A stretch of 64,000 nucleotides of DNA from Streptococcus australis. Lineage in GTDB: Bacteria; Bacillota; Bacilli; Lactobacillales; Streptococcaceae. The notes under the pieces are model-generated. The model worked only from the letters and a program-made list of their open reading frames with translations. It ran no database searches and was not told the DNA's origin. Shown piece after piece: positions 9,588 to 19,456 of the stretch. The DNA is taken from NCBI RefSeq assembly GCF_901543175.1, contig NZ_LR594040.1, positions 806,001-870,000 on the forward strand, given 5' to 3'. Position 1 is the stretch's first letter, and each line of letters starts with the position of its first letter. Made by a program: the position numbers and the translations under genes.

Positions 9588-11411
9588 ATGAATTTAGAAG
9601 AATTGAAAAAACGACAGGAGAAAATCCGGAACTTTTCTATTATCGCCCATATTGACCACGGGAAGTCAACTTTGGCAGACCGCATTTTGGAGGCGACTGA
9701 GACGGTTTCTAGTCGTGAAATGCAAGCCCAGCTTCTGGATAGTATGGACCTAGAACGAGAGCGCGGGATTACCATCAAACTCAATGCCATTGAGCTGAAT
9801 TACACCGCTAAAGATGGGGAGACCTATATTTTCCACTTGATCGACACACCTGGACACGTGGACTTTACCTATGAAGTGTCGCGTTCTCTAGCTGCCTGTG
9901 AAGGAGCGATTTTGGTAGTCGATGCAGCCCAAGGGATTGAGGCTCAGACGCTTGCCAACGTTTATCTAGCCTTGGATAATGATTTGGAAATTCTTCCAGT
10001 TATTAACAAGATTGACCTACCAGCAGCCGATCCTGAGCGCGTTCGTACAGAGATTGAGGATGTCATTGGACTGGATGCTAGTGAAGCAGTATTAGCATCA
10101 GCAAAGGCTGGAATCGGAATTGAAGAAATCCTTGAGCAAATCGTGGAAAAAGTGCCAGCACCAACTGGTGATGTGACGGCACCACTCAAGGCCTTGATTT
10201 TCGACTCTGTTTACGATGCCTACCGTGGGGTTATCCTCCAAGTGCGTGTCATGGATGGGGTGGTCAAACCCGGCGATAAGATTCAGCTTATGAGCAATGG
10301 CAAGACCTTTGATGTGACTGAGGTCGGAATTTTCACTCCGAAAGCAGTGGGGCGTGATTTCCTAGCCACAGGTGACGTTGGTTATATTGCGGCTTCTATC
10401 AAGACGGTTCAAGACACACGTGTCGGAGATACAGTGACTCTAGCAAGCAATCCTGCGGCTGAACCGCTGGATGGCTACAAGCAAATGAACCCTATGGTCT
10501 TTGCAGGTCTTTACCCAATTGAGTCAAACAAGTACAATGACCTTCGTGAAGCCCTTGAAAAATTGCAGCTCAACGATGCCAGTCTGCAATTTGAACCAGA
10601 AACATCTCAGGCACTTGGATTTGGTTTCCGTTGTGGATTCCTTGGACTTCTCCATATGGATGTTATCCAAGAGCGTTTAGAGCGTGAGTTCAACATCGAC
10701 CTCATCATGACAGCTCCGTCAGTTATCTACAAGGTTAACCAAACTGATGGTGAGTCTATGGATGTGTCTAACCCCTCTGAATTTCCAGACCCAACCAAGA
10801 TTGCGACTATTGAAGAGCCTTATGTCAAGGCTCAGATTATGGTACCGCAGGAGTTTGTCGGAGCGGTGATGGAACTGGCTCAGCGCAAACGTGGAGACTT
10901 TGTGACCATGGATTATATTGATGATAATCGTGTCAATGTTATCTATCAAATTCCACTTGCTGAAATTGTCTTTGACTTTTTTGATAAGCTCAAGTCTTCG
11001 ACGCGTGGTTATGCAAGCTTTGACTACGAATTGTCAGAGTATCGCCCATCTAAGCTGGTCAAAATGGATATCCTTCTCAATGGTGACAAGGTGGACGCCC
11101 TCAGCTTTATCGTTCACAAGGATTTTGCCTACGAACGTGGGAAACTCATCGTGGATAAGCTCAAGAAAATCATCCCTCGTCAACAATTTGAGGTGCCGAT
11201 TCAAGCAGCTATTGGGCACAAAATCGTGGCTCGTACGGATATTAAGGCCCTTCGTAAAAACGTACTTGCCAAGTGTTATGGTGGTGACGTTTCTCGTAAA
11301 CGCAAACTCCTTGAAAAACAAAAAGCTGGTAAGAAACGCATGAAAGCTATCGGATCAGTAGAAGTTCCCCAAGAAGCCTTCCTCAGCGTCTTGAGCATGG
11401 ATGAAGAATAG
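9588..11411 (+). CDS. lepA: Elongation factor 4 (back-translocating GTPase LepA)
   Basis: LepA binds the ribosome and acts on elongation complexes under stress. The 607-residue protein has the GTPase signature [25 protein letters not shown] and NKIDLP. These are followed by EF-G-like domains and the LepA-specific C-terminal domain (residues ~480-600, with [21 protein letters not shown]). Length is normal. It is a single-gene unit with its own promoter and a strong terminator. Confidence 0.98.
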   Translation: MNLEELKKRQEKIRNFSIIAHIDHGKSTLADRILEATETVSSREMQAQLLDSMDLERERGITIKLNAIELNYTAKDGETYIFHLIDTPGHVDFTYEVSRSLAACEGAILVVDAAQGIEAQTLANVYLALDNDLEILPVINKIDLPAADPERVRTEIEDVIGLDASEAVLASAKAGIGIEEILEQIVEKVPAPTGDVTAPLKALIFDSVYDAYRGVILQVRVMDGVVKPGDKIQLMSNGKTFDVTEVGIFTPKAVGRDFLATGDVGYIAASIKTVQDTRVGDTVTLASNPAAEPLDGYKQMNPMVFAGLYPIESNKYNDLREALEKLQLNDASLQFEPETSQALGFGFRCGFLGLLHMDVIQERLEREFNIDLIMTAPSVIYKVNQTDGESMDVSNPSEFPDPTKIATIEEPYVKAQIMVPQEFVGAVMELAQRKRGDFVTMDYIDDNRVNVIYQIPLAEIVFDFFDKLKSSTRGYASFDYELSEYRPSKLVKMDILLNGDKVDALSFIVHKDFAYERGKLIVDKLKKIIPRQQFEVPIQAAIGHKIVARTDIKALRKNVLAKCYGGDVSRKRKLLEKQKAGKKRMKAIGSVEVPQEAFLSVLSMDEE

Positions 11412-11423
11412 AAATAGAAAACT

Positions 11424-11456
11424 AAACTCTTGAAGATTTCTCAAGAGTTTTTTCTA
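11424..11456 (+). terminator. Intrinsic terminator after lepA
   Basis: A perfect 10-bp stem AAACTCTTGA/TCAAGAGTTT with a 7-base loop is followed by a T-run, 12 bases after the lepA stop. Confidence 0.92.
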
Positions 11457-11545
11457 TTTTTGATAAAAGCAAGTTATCAAATACGAAATACGAAAGTTGA
11501 ATAAATGCAAAATTCAGATTTTCACGTCTTCTTTTTATTTTTTTT

Positions 11546-11553
11546 AACGAATA
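11546..11553 (+). promoter_or_regulatory. ComX (cin-box-like) promoter element of dprA
   Basis: AACGAATA follows a T-rich tract, 33 bases before the dprA ATG. The streptococcal competence sigma factor recognises TACGAATA-type -10 boxes behind T-tracts, and dprA is a known late competence gene in this group. The first base differs from the consensus I know. No vegetative -35/-10 pair of quality is seen nearby. Confidence 0.6.
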
Positions 11554-11586
11554 GATAGATGAGTAGAAAAAGAAATGGAGTTGTAT

Positions 11587-12435
11587 ATGAAGATCACAAA
11601 CTATGAGATTTACAAATTGAGAAAAGCTGGGCTGACCAATCAACAAATTTTAACTGTTCTTGAATACGATGAGACTGTAGATCAGGAGCTCTTGCTAGGT
11701 GATATTGCAGAAATTTCAGGATGTCGTAATCCTGCTGTCTTTATGGAACGCTATTTCCAGATAGATGATGCGCAGTTGGAGAAGGAGTTTCAAAAATTTC
11801 CCTCCTTCTCGATTCTAGACGACTGTTATCCTTGGGATCTGAGTGAGATTTATGACCTTCCAGCTCTTTTGTTTTATAAAGGGAATCTGGATTTATTGAA
11901 ATTTCCAAAAGTTGCTGTTGTGGGCAGTCGTTCTTGTTCGAGCCAAGGAGCAAAGTCGGTCCAAAAAATTATCCAAGGTTTAGAAAACGAGTTAATTGTG
12001 GTTAGCGGTTTAGCTAAGGGAGTTGATACCGCTGCCCATATGGCTGCGCTCCAGAATGGAGGAAGAACGATTGCTGTCATTGGGACGGGATTGGATATTT
12101 TTTATCCACGTGCCAATAAACGCTTACAGGAGTACATTGGCAATCATCATCTGGTGTTAAGCGAGTATGGGCCTGGAGAAGAACCCTTGAAATTTCACTT
12201 TCCAGCCCGTAATCGTATCATTGCAGGATTGTGTCGTGGAGTTATTGTAGCAGAGGCAAGAATGCGTTCAGGAAGTCTCATTACCTGTGAACGTGCCATG
12301 GAGGAAGGACGCGATGTCTTTGCTATTCCAGGGGACATTCTTGATGGCCATTCAGATGGTTGTCATCACTTAATCCAAGAGGGAGCAAAACTGATTACAA
12401 GCGGTCAAGATGTCTTGGCTGAGTTTGAATTTTAA
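11587..12435 (+). CDS. dprA: DNA processing protein DprA
   Basis: DprA loads RecA on incoming ssDNA during transformation and, in pneumococcus, helps shut competence off. From ATG 11587 the product is 282 residues, the pneumococcal length. An in-frame ATG at 11575 would add MELY. It has an N-terminal SAM-like region, then the Rossmann core with VVGSRSCSSQGAK, VVSGLAKGVDTAAH, AVIGTGLDIFYP, KFHFPARNRIIAGL and RMRSGSLITCERAMEEG. It stands alone behind a cin-box-like element. Confidence 0.96.
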   Translation: MKITNYEIYKLRKAGLTNQQILTVLEYDETVDQELLLGDIAEISGCRNPAVFMERYFQIDDAQLEKEFQKFPSFSILDDCYPWDLSEIYDLPALLFYKGNLDLLKFPKVAVVGSRSCSSQGAKSVQKIIQGLENELIVVSGLAKGVDTAAHMAALQNGGRTIAVIGTGLDIFYPRANKRLQEYIGNHHLVLSEYGPGEEPLKFHFPARNRIIAGLCRGVIVAEARMRSGSLITCERAMEEGRDVFAIPGDILDGHSDGCHHLIQEGAKLITSGQDVLAEFEF

Positions 12436-12487
12436 GGAGAAATTGATCATCCAGATAAACTTTTCTTCTATATATAGGAGTTAAGTC

Positions 12488-12525
12488 TTGACAGCTATAG
12501 AAAAATGGTTTACACTTTATAAAGT
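12488..12525 (+). promoter_or_regulatory. topA promoter with palindrome over the -10
   Basis: TTGACA (12488-12493) and TACACT (12511-12516) are 17 bp apart. A perfect 12-bp palindrome ACTTTATAAAGT (12514-12525) overlaps the -10 and the likely start point. It could be an operator or a supercoiling-sensitive melting site. Confidence 0.65.
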
Positions 12526-12551
12526 TTATTACTTTGAAAAGGTGTGATAGT

Positions 12552-14639
12552 GTGGCTACGGCAACAAAGAAGAAAAAATCAACAGTTAAAAAAAATTTAG
12601 TCATCGTGGAGTCGCCTGCCAAGGCGAAAACGATTGAGAAATATTTAGGACGAAATTATAAGGTTCTAGCTAGTGTCGGGCATATCCGAGATTTGAAAAA
12701 ATCCAGTATGTCAGTTGACATTGAAAATAACTATGAACCGCAGTATATCAATATCCGAGGCAAAGGTCCTCTCATCAATGACCTGAAAAAAGAAGCCAAA
12801 AAGGCTAATAAAGTCTTTCTGGCGAGTGACCCGGACCGTGAAGGAGAAGCAATTTCCTGGCATTTGGCTCATATCCTTGATCTGAATGAGAATGATGCCA
12901 ACCGTGTCGTCTTTAATGAAATCACCAAAGACGCAGTAAAAAATGCCTTTAAAGAACCTCGCAAGATTGACATGGACTTGGTCGATGCCCAACAAGCTCG
13001 TCGAGTTTTAGACCGCTTGGTAGGGTATTCGATTTCGCCAATTTTGTGGAAAAAGGTCAAGAAGGGGTTATCAGCAGGGCGCGTGCAGTCTGTTGCCCTT
13101 AAGCTCATCATTGACCGTGAAAATGAAATCAATGCCTTCCAACCAGAAGAATACTGGACAATTGATGGTATCTTTAAGAAGGGAACCAAGCAATTTCAGG
13201 CTTCTTTCTATGGTATGAATGGCAAAAAGATGAAATTGACCACCAATGAAGAGGTCAAAGAAGTCTTGTCCCATCTAACGAGCAAAGATTTCACAGTGGA
13301 TCAGGTAGATAAGAAGGAGCGCAAACGCAATGCGCCACTACCTTATACGACCTCAACCATGCAGATGGATGCAGCCAACAAGATCAATTTCCGTACTCGT
13401 AAGACCATGATGGTTGCCCAACAGCTTTATGAAGGGATCAATATCGGTACAGGCGTGCAGGGTTTGATTACCTATATGCGTACTGACTCCACCCGTATCA
13501 GTCCTGTGGCTCAGAATGAGGCGGCAAGCTACATCAACGATCGTTTTGGTAGCAAGTATTCCAAGCATGGTAGCAAGGTCAAAAATGCGTCAGGTGCTCA
13601 AGATGCCCACGAAGCCATTCGTCCATCCAGTGTCTTTAATACACCAGAGAGCATAGCTAAGTACTTGGACAAAGACCAGCTCAAACTCTATACCCTTATC
13701 TGGAACCGTTTTGTAGCGAGCCAGATGACGGGAGCTATCTTTGATACCATGGCTGTCAAGCTCTCTCAAAATGGAGTCCAATTCGCTGCAAATGGTAGTC
13801 AAGTTAAGTTTGATGGGTATCTTGCTATCTACAATGACTCAGATAAGAACAAGATGCTGCCAGATATGGCTGTTGGAGATGTAGTCAAGCAGGTCAATAG
13901 CAAGCCAGAACAACATTTCACCCAACCACCAGCTCGCTATTCGGAAGCGACCCTTATCAAGACCTTGGAAGAAAATGGTGTTGGACGTCCGTCAACCTAC
14001 GCACCGACTATTGAAACCATCCAGAAACGATACTACGTTCGTCTGGCAGCCAAACGATTTGAACCGACAGAATTGGGAGAAATTGTTAATAAACTCATCG
14101 TTGAATATTTCCCTGACATCGTGAACGTGACCTTTACAGCTGAAATGGAAGGAAAACTGGATGATGTCGAAGTTGGAAAAGAGCAGTGGCAACGTGTTAT
14201 TGATGAATTTTATAAACCATTCTCCAAAGAAGTAGCCAAGGCTGAAGAGGAAATGGAAAAAATTCAGATCAAAGATGAGCCAGCTGGATTTGACTGTGAG
14301 GTCTGTGGTAGTCCAATGGTCATTAAGCTAGGACGTTTTGGTAAATTCTATGCTTGTAGCAATTTCCCAGACTGTCGTCATACACAAGCGATTGTCAAGG
14401 AGATTGGTGTCGAGTGTCCAAGTTGCCATCAAGGACAAATCATTGAACGTAAAACCAAGCGCAATCGTATCTTCTATGGTTGCAATCGCTATCCAGAATG
14501 TGAATTTACCTCTTGGGATAAACCAGTTGGACGTGATTGTCCAAAATGTGGTCACTTCCTTATGGAGAAGAAAGTCCGTGGTGGTGGCAAACAGATTGTG
14601 TGTAGTAATGGCGACTACGAAGAAGAGAAAATTAAATAA
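12552..14639 (+). CDS. topA: DNA topoisomerase I
   Basis: TopA relaxes negative supercoils. I chose the GTG at 12552, with AAAGGTG upstream, giving 695 residues starting MATATKKKK. The Toprim domain ([31 protein letters not shown]) is followed by the gate domains with the active-site tyrosine in [12 protein letters not shown]. The C-terminus carries zinc-ribbon repeats, two complete four-cysteine units (CEVC...CSNFPDC and CPSC...CNRYPEC). A third unit (CPKCGH...IVCSNGDYE) lacks its last cysteine. It is a single-gene unit with its own promoter and terminator. Confidence 0.97.
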   Translation: MATATKKKKSTVKKNLVIVESPAKAKTIEKYLGRNYKVLASVGHIRDLKKSSMSVDIENNYEPQYINIRGKGPLINDLKKEAKKANKVFLASDPDREGEAISWHLAHILDLNENDANRVVFNEITKDAVKNAFKEPRKIDMDLVDAQQARRVLDRLVGYSISPILWKKVKKGLSAGRVQSVALKLIIDRENEINAFQPEEYWTIDGIFKKGTKQFQASFYGMNGKKMKLTTNEEVKEVLSHLTSKDFTVDQVDKKERKRNAPLPYTTSTMQMDAANKINFRTRKTMMVAQQLYEGINIGTGVQGLITYMRTDSTRISPVAQNEAASYINDRFGSKYSKHGSKVKNASGAQDAHEAIRPSSVFNTPESIAKYLDKDQLKLYTLIWNRFVASQMTGAIFDTMAVKLSQNGVQFAANGSQVKFDGYLAIYNDSDKNKMLPDMAVGDVVKQVNSKPEQHFTQPPARYSEATLIKTLEENGVGRPSTYAPTIETIQKRYYVRLAAKRFEPTELGEIVNKLIVEYFPDIVNVTFTAEMEGKLDDVEVGKEQWQRVIDEFYKPFSKEVAKAEEEMEKIQIKDEPAGFDCEVCGSPMVIKLGRFGKFYACSNFPDCRHTQAIVKEIGVECPSCHQGQIIERKTKRNRIFYGCNRYPECEFTSWDKPVGRDCPKCGHFLMEKKVRGGGKQIVCSNGDYEEEKIK

Positions 14640-14643
14640 AACG

Positions 14644-14677
14644 AAGAGTCCTGAAAGTGAATTTCAGGCTCTTTTTG
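14644..14677 (+). terminator. Intrinsic terminator after topA
   Basis: A stem AAGAG-CCTGAAA / TTTCAGG-CTCTT with a one-base bulge is followed by a T-run. Confidence 0.85.
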
Positions 14678-14745
14678 GTTTGAGCTTGACAAAATTCATC
14701 ATTGTATGCGAAACTAGAAGAAGATTATTTTAACTAGGAGAAGTT

Positions 14746-15105
14746 ATGCGTCTTATTTATCTAATAATTGGTTTTTTATCACTGTCCTTGGCTCTTGTTG
14801 GGGTTGTCTTGCCCCTCTTGCCAACAACGCCCTTCCTTTTGCTGTCAATCGCTTGCTTTTCCAAATCCTCAAAGAGATTTGAAGACTGGCTGTATCACAC
14901 CAAGCTCTATCAGACTTATGTAGCTGACTTTCGCGAGACCAAGTCTATCGCGCGTGAACGCAAGAAAAAAATCATCGTATCCATCTATATCTTGATGGGA
15001 ATTTCCATTTATCTTGCCCCTCTCTTACCAGTCAAAATCGGTCTTGGAGCCTTAACCATCTTTATCACCTACTATCTCTTTAAAGTAATTCCTGATAAGG
15101 ATTAG
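14746..15105 (+). CDS. DUF454 (YbaN-like) small membrane protein
   Basis: The 119-residue protein shows the DUF454 pattern: an N-terminal membrane hairpin with VLPLLPTTPFLLLS, then CFSKSSKRFEDWLYHTKLY, and two further hydrophobic segments (about residues 75-90 and 94-112). It is predicted to lie in the cell membrane. Function of the family is unknown. It has a fair ribosome site (AGGAG) and is not in an obvious operon. Confidence 0.8.
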   Translation: MRLIYLIIGFLSLSLALVGVVLPLLPTTPFLLLSIACFSKSSKRFEDWLYHTKLYQTYVADFRETKSIARERKKKIIVSIYILMGISIYLAPLLPVKIGLGALTIFITYYLFKVIPDKD

Positions 15106-15158
15106 TTTTTGAAATTTGATATTTCCTTTGAAAAAACTGAAAGCATATTCAAATAATA

Positions 15159-15167
15159 TGATATAAT
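15159..15167 (+). promoter_or_regulatory. Extended -10 promoter of cutC
   Basis: TGA-TATAAT stands about 30 bases before the cutC ATG. No good -35 is visible. Confidence 0.55.
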
Positions 15168-15197
15168 AAATTAAAAGTAATCTTCAAGGAGAATCAA

Positions 15198-15830
15198 ATG
15201 ATTTACGAATTTTGTGCTGAAAATGTGACCTTGCTTGAAAAAGCGATGCAGGCTGGAGCTCGTCGAATCGAACTCTGTGATAATCTAGCAGTTGGTGGGA
15301 CAACACCAAGCTATGGAGTAACCAAGGTAGCTGTTGAATTGGCAGCTAACTACGATAGCACCATTATGACCATGATTCGTCCACGTGGTGGCGACTTTGT
15401 CTATAATGACCTAGAAATTGCTATTATGCTAGAAGACATTCGTTTAACTGCTCAAGCAGGTAGCCAAGGAGTAGTCTTTGGTGCTTTAACTGCTGATAAG
15501 AAGTTGGACAAGGTCAATCTTGAGAAGTTAATCACCGCTTCAAAAGGAATGGAAATTGTCTTCCACATGGCCTTTGATGAATTGAGTGATGAAGATCAGT
15601 TGGAAGCTATTGACTGGCTCAGCCAAGCTGGTGTGACTCGTATCTTGACTCGTGCTGGTGTGTCTGGCGACCCGCTAGAAAAACGTTTTGCCCACTATCA
15701 TAGAATTTTGGAACATGCTACTGGTAAAATTGAAATTCTACCAGGTGGTGGAATTGACTTGGACAACCGTCAAACCTTTATCGACCAACTAGGTGTGACA
15801 CAGCTTCACGGTACCAAGGTCGTCTTTTAA
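15198..15830 (+). CDS. cutC: CutC family protein
   Basis: The 210-residue TIM-barrel protein has the family marks RIELCDNLAVGGTTPSYG, MIRPRGGDFVYND, GVVFGALTAD and FHMAFDEL. CutC was named for copper homeostasis, but the biochemical role remains uncertain, and a metal or small-molecule function is only suggested by the family. Length is near the usual 200-250. AAGGAG precedes the ATG. Confidence 0.88.
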   Translation: MIYEFCAENVTLLEKAMQAGARRIELCDNLAVGGTTPSYGVTKVAVELAANYDSTIMTMIRPRGGDFVYNDLEIAIMLEDIRLTAQAGSQGVVFGALTADKKLDKVNLEKLITASKGMEIVFHMAFDELSDEDQLEAIDWLSQAGVTRILTRAGVSGDPLEKRFAHYHRILEHATGKIEILPGGGIDLDNRQTFIDQLGVTQLHGTKVVF

Positions 15831-15873
15831 AAAATAGAAAGGAACTGCTAGCTTTGGGTAGCAGTTTTCACTT

Positions 15874-16530
15874 ATGTTTGAAATTTTTAAATCCTATCAG
15901 TTTAATCAAGAAAAAGCCAGTGCCTATGGTTTTATAGAAAATGAGGGAGTATGGAACGACAGTTTCCAGATTTTGGATGGCGACTTTGTCATGAATGTGT
16001 CCATCACAACGGATAATGTGAGCTTTCAAGTTTTTGATCAGGAGACTGGTGACCTCTATCCTCAAGTCCATATGGAAAGCATGAGAGGAACTTTTGTAGG
16101 AAGTGTCCGTCAAGCTTGTCTGGAGATTCTCTATCAGATTCGGAAGGCTTGTTTTGACGTGCAGGATTTTATCTGCCCTCAGACCAAGCGCATCATGGAT
16201 CAGGTGCAGAAAAAATATGGCAATCAGTTGGAATATTTATGGGAAAAATCGCCTGATACAGCGGTATTACGTCATGAAGACAATCAAAAGTGGTATGCTG
16301 TTTTGATGAGGATTTCTTGGGCTAAGCTGGATAAAGGGAGAGAAGGGCTAGTGGAAGCAGTCAACCTCAAACATGTTCAAGTAGCTGACTTGCTTTTACA
16401 AAAGGGTATTTATCCTGCCTTTCATATGAACAAACGTTACTGGATTAGTCTTGCTCTTGATGATAGTTTATCTGATGATGCAGTTCTAGATTTGCTAGAA
16501 ATCAGTTGGAATTTGACATTGAAAAAGTAA
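15874..16530 (+). CDS. YjbR/MmcQ-like DNA-binding-fold protein
   Basis: The 218-residue protein has an N-terminal part (about 1-100) that I do not recognise and a C-terminal YjbR/MmcQ-type domain marked by WYAVLMRISWAKL, VNLKHVQVADLLLQKGIYP and HMNKRYWISLAL. The fold resembles CyaY and is often annotated as DNA-binding, with little functional proof. It lies 43 bases after cutC and may be cotranscribed. A short hairpin with GCTAGC/GGTAGC-like arms lies between them but is weak. Confidence 0.75.
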   Translation: MFEIFKSYQFNQEKASAYGFIENEGVWNDSFQILDGDFVMNVSITTDNVSFQVFDQETGDLYPQVHMESMRGTFVGSVRQACLEILYQIRKACFDVQDFICPQTKRIMDQVQKKYGNQLEYLWEKSPDTAVLRHEDNQKWYAVLMRISWAKLDKGREGLVEAVNLKHVQVADLLLQKGIYPAFHMNKRYWISLALDDSLSDDAVLDLLEISWNLTLKK

Positions 16531-16614
16531 AGAGATTCCCTTGTGTTTTCAAATACTTTCAATTAGCAAAATATTCTTTACTGAAGAAATTTTCAGAAAA
16601 TATTGGATTTTTTC

Positions 16615-16643
16615 TTGACAAGAGATTTTTCCTATGCTAAAAT
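16615..16643 (+). promoter_or_regulatory. Leucine operon promoter
   Basis: TTGACA (16615-16620) and TAAAAT (16638-16643) are 17 bp apart. A TG at 16635-16636 adds an extended -10. It is a strong promoter about 37 bases before the leader peptide start. Confidence 0.85.
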
Positions 16644-16679
16644 ACTTAACAAGACATCAAACGAAGGAGAAAGTCAAAC

Positions 16680-16733
16680 ATGAAAACAGCTAAGTTTAAT
16701 CAATTTGCTTTGTTGTTGAGATACTCGGGCTAG
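16680..16733 (+). CDS. Leucine operon leader peptide
   Basis: The 17-codon ORF encodes MKTAKFNQFALLLRYSG and follows a good AAGGAGA site. Three successive TTG leucine codons (16710-16718) lie next to RYSG and the stop. A 10-pair hairpin (two G-U pairs) starts at the stop codon (16727-16736 with 16741-16750). ACTC-GG-GCT at 16723-16731 can also pair with AGC-GG-GAGT at 16765-16773. An intrinsic terminator follows before leuA. This is the classic layout of attenuation by ribosome stalling on leucine codons. The mechanism is inferred from arrangement and pairing. Confidence 0.85.
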   Translation: MKTAKFNQFALLLRYSG

Positions 16734-16760
16734 TGCAGAAGCATTAGTCCTGTTTGGCTT

Positions 16761-16814
16761 ACCAAGCGGGAGTGAATCAACATCTCGCTTGGGTTTCCGA
16801 GCGAGATGTTTTTT
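16761..16814 (+). terminator. leu attenuator: antiterminator and terminator
   Basis: The terminator is a perfect 11-bp stem AACATCTCGCT (16779-16789) / AGCGAGATGTT (16800-16810) with a T-run. CCAAGCG (16762-16768) can pair with CGCTTGG (16786-16792), which takes part of the terminator 5' arm and would serve as antiterminator. Confidence 0.88.
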
Positions 16815-16844
16815 CTATACTGAAATTTTGAAGGGGGAATTCTC

Positions 16845-18407
16845 ATGCGTAGAGTTGAGTTTCTAGATACCAGTCTCCGTGATGGTGAGCAGACACCAGG
16901 TGTTAATTATTCAATCAAGGAAAAGGTCGCCATCGCAAGACAGCTGGAGAAATGGGGGATTTCGGCCATCGAAGCTGGTTTTCCGGCGGCGAGTCCAGAT
17001 TCATTTAGAGCAGTTCAGGAGATTGCCAAGGTCTTGAAGAAAACTGCGGTAACTGGTTTGGCTCGTTCGGTCAAGTCTGATATTGATGCTTGTTATGAGG
17101 CGCTCAAGGATGCCAAGTATCCTCAGGTTCACGTCTTTATCGCCACCAGTCCGATTCACCGCAAGTATAAGCTCAATAAGAGCAAGGAAGAGATTTTGGA
17201 GGCAATCAGTGAGCATGTTTCTTATGCCCGTTCTAAGTTTGAAATTGTCGAATTTTCTCCAGAGGATGCGACCAGAACAGAGTTGGATTTCCTCTTGCAA
17301 GTTGTTCAGACAGCTGTAGATGCAGGTGCGACTTATATCAATATTCCTGATACGGTAGGATTTACCACGTCAGAAGAGTATGGAGCTATCTTCAAATACT
17401 TGATTGAGAATGTCAAGACAGATCGTCAGATTATCTATTCGCCTCACTGTCACAATGACCTCGGTATGGCAGTAGCTAATAGCCTTGCTGCTGTCAAGAA
17501 TGGTGCAGGCCGAGTTGAAGGTACTATCAATGGTATCGGGGAGCGAGCTGGCAATGCAGCCCTTGAAGAAATAGCAGTGGCACTCAATATTCGTCAAGAT
17601 TACTACCAAGTAGAGTCAAGCATTGTCCTAAATGAAACCATCAATACTTCTGAAATGGTTTCTCGCTTCTCAGGTATTCCAGTTCCTAAAAACAAGGCCG
17701 TTGTTGGTGGCAATGCCTTCTCTCACGAGTCTGGTATTCACCAAGATGGGGTTCTTAAAAATCCTCTTACCTATGAGATCATCACACCTGAATTGGTTGG
17801 TGTTAAGAGTAATAGTCTTCCGCTTGGAAAATTGTCAGGTCGCCACGCTTTTGTAGAAAAATTAAGAGATTTGGCTCTAGACTTCACAGAAGAAGACATC
17901 AAACCACTCTTTGCTAAGTTCAAGGCACTAGCGGACAAAAAGCAAGAAATCACAGATGCAGATATTCGAGCTCTGGTCGCTGGAACCATGGTTGAAAACC
18001 CAGAAGGATTCCACTTTGATGATTTACAACTTCAAACCCATGCGGATAATGACATTGAAGCGACTGTCAGCCTAGCCAATATGGATGGTGAGAAGGTTGA
18101 GTTTAATGCGACAGGGCAAGGTTCCGTTGAGGCGATCTTTAACGCTATTGACAAGTTCTTCAATCAATCTGTTCGCTTGGTATCCTACACAATTGATGCG
18201 GTAACAGATGGGATCGATGCCCAGGCTAGGGTCTTGGTCACTGTTGAAAATAGAGATACAGAGACCATCTTTAACGCAGCAGGGCTTGACTTTGATGTAC
18301 TGAGGGCTTCAGCTATTGCTTATATCAACGCTAATACCTTTGTTCAAAAGGAGAATGCTGGTGAGATGGGACGAAGCGTTTCCTATCGCGATCTGCCTAG
18401 TGTGTAA
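16845..18407 (+). CDS. leuA: 2-isopropylmalate synthase
   Basis: LeuA condenses 2-oxoisovalerate with acetyl-CoA, the first committed step of leucine synthesis. The 520-residue protein has the HMGL-like TIM barrel ([34 protein letters not shown] with the metal-binding histidines, [12 protein letters not shown]) and the C-terminal LeuA dimer/regulatory domain (about residues 390-515) that confers leucine feedback. A strong GGGGGA ribosome site precedes the ATG. It is the first structural gene behind the attenuator. Confidence 0.97.
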   Translation: MRRVEFLDTSLRDGEQTPGVNYSIKEKVAIARQLEKWGISAIEAGFPAASPDSFRAVQEIAKVLKKTAVTGLARSVKSDIDACYEALKDAKYPQVHVFIATSPIHRKYKLNKSKEEILEAISEHVSYARSKFEIVEFSPEDATRTELDFLLQVVQTAVDAGATYINIPDTVGFTTSEEYGAIFKYLIENVKTDRQIIYSPHCHNDLGMAVANSLAAVKNGAGRVEGTINGIGERAGNAALEEIAVALNIRQDYYQVESSIVLNETINTSEMVSRFSGIPVPKNKAVVGGNAFSHESGIHQDGVLKNPLTYEIITPELVGVKSNSLPLGKLSGRHAFVEKLRDLALDFTEEDIKPLFAKFKALADKKQEITDADIRALVAGTMVENPEGFHFDDLQLQTHADNDIEATVSLANMDGEKVEFNATGQGSVEAIFNAIDKFFNQSVRLVSYTIDAVTDGIDAQARVLVTVENRDTETIFNAAGLDFDVLRASAIAYINANTFVQKENAGEMGRSVSYRDLPSV

Positions 18408-18418
18408 AGGAGAAGGCT

Positions 18419-19456
18419 ATGACAAAGAAAATAGTAGCTCTAGCAGGGGATGGAATCGGTCCAGAAATCATGGAAGCTGGTTTAGCAGTTCTAGAAGCTC
18501 TAGCTTCAAAAACAGGTTTTGACTATGAGATAGATAGATGCCCCTTTGGAGGTGCAGGTATTGATGCTGCGGGGCATCCCTTACCTGATGAAACTCTTAA
18601 AGCATGTAGAGAAGCAGATGCTATCCTTCTGGCGGCTATCGGTAGTCCCCAGTATGATGGTGCAGCGGTTCGGCCTGAACAAGGCTTACTGGCTCTCCGT
18701 AAGGAACTCAATCTCTATGCCAACATTCGTCCAGTTAAGATTTTTGAGAGTCTTAAGCATTTGTCACCTCTCAAACCTGAACGAATTGCGGGTGTGGACT
18801 TTGTCGTGGTGCGTGAGTTGACAGGAGGTATTTACTTCGGTGATCATATTCTTGAAGAGCGAAAAGCGCGTGACATCAACGACTACAGTTATGAGGAAGT
18901 GGAGCGAATTCTTCGCAAGGCCTTTGGAATTGCAAGAAATCGCAGAAAAATCCTTACTAGCATCGATAAGCAGAATGTTCTAGCAACATCAAAACTCTGG
19001 CGCAGAGTAGCTGAGGAGGTTGCAAAGGATTTCCCAGATGTAGCTTTGGAACACCAGTTGGTAGACTCAGCTGCCATGCTTATGATTACCAATCCTGCTA
19101 AATTTGATGTCATTGTGACAGAGAATCTTTTCGGAGATATTCTCTCGGATGAATCAAGCGTTCTATCTGGCACACTTGGAGTCATGCCATCGGCTAGTCA
19201 CTCTGAAAATGGCCCGAGTCTTTATGAACCCATTCACGGTTCGGCACCTGATATCGCAGGTCAAGGAATTGCTAATCCTATTTCTATGATTTTATCAGTA
19301 GCCATGATGTTAAGAGACAGTTTCGGATGTCATGAAGATGCAGGGCGTATCGAACAAGCTGTAGAAGCCAGTTTGGCAGCAGGAATTTTAACGAGAGATA
19401 TAGGAGGAAAGGCTTCTACCAAGGAAATGACGGAAGCTATCATTGAAAGACTATGA
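18419..19456 (+). CDS. leuB: 3-isopropylmalate dehydrogenase
   Basis: LeuB oxidatively decarboxylates 3-isopropylmalate with NAD+. The 345-residue protein has the isocitrate/isopropylmalate dehydrogenase pattern: ALAGDGIGPEIMEAG, the substrate-binding arginines in LYANIRPVK and VVRELTGGIYFG, VTENLFGDILSDESS and the NAD-site HGSAPDIAGQGIANP. It starts 11 bases after leuA and its stop overlaps the next gene's ATG (ATGA). Confidence 0.97.
   Translation: MTKKIVALAGDGIGPEIMEAGLAVLEALASKTGFDYEIDRCPFGGAGIDAAGHPLPDETLKACREADAILLAAIGSPQYDGAAVRPEQGLLALRKELNLYANIRPVKIFESLKHLSPLKPERIAGVDFVVVRELTGGIYFGDHILEERKARDINDYSYEEVERILRKAFGIARNRRKILTSIDKQNVLATSKLWRRVAEEVAKDFPDVALEHQLVDSAAMLMITNPAKFDVIVTENLFGDILSDESSVLSGTLGVMPSASHSENGPSLYEPIHGSAPDIAGQGIANPISMILSVAMMLRDSFGCHEDAGRIEQAVEASLAAGILTRDIGGKASTKEMTEAIIERL

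Noticed and set aside
16644..16844. T-box leader before leuA
   Set aside because: No T-box bulge sequence or specifier stem is visible. The Leu-codon ORF plus hairpins explains the region better.
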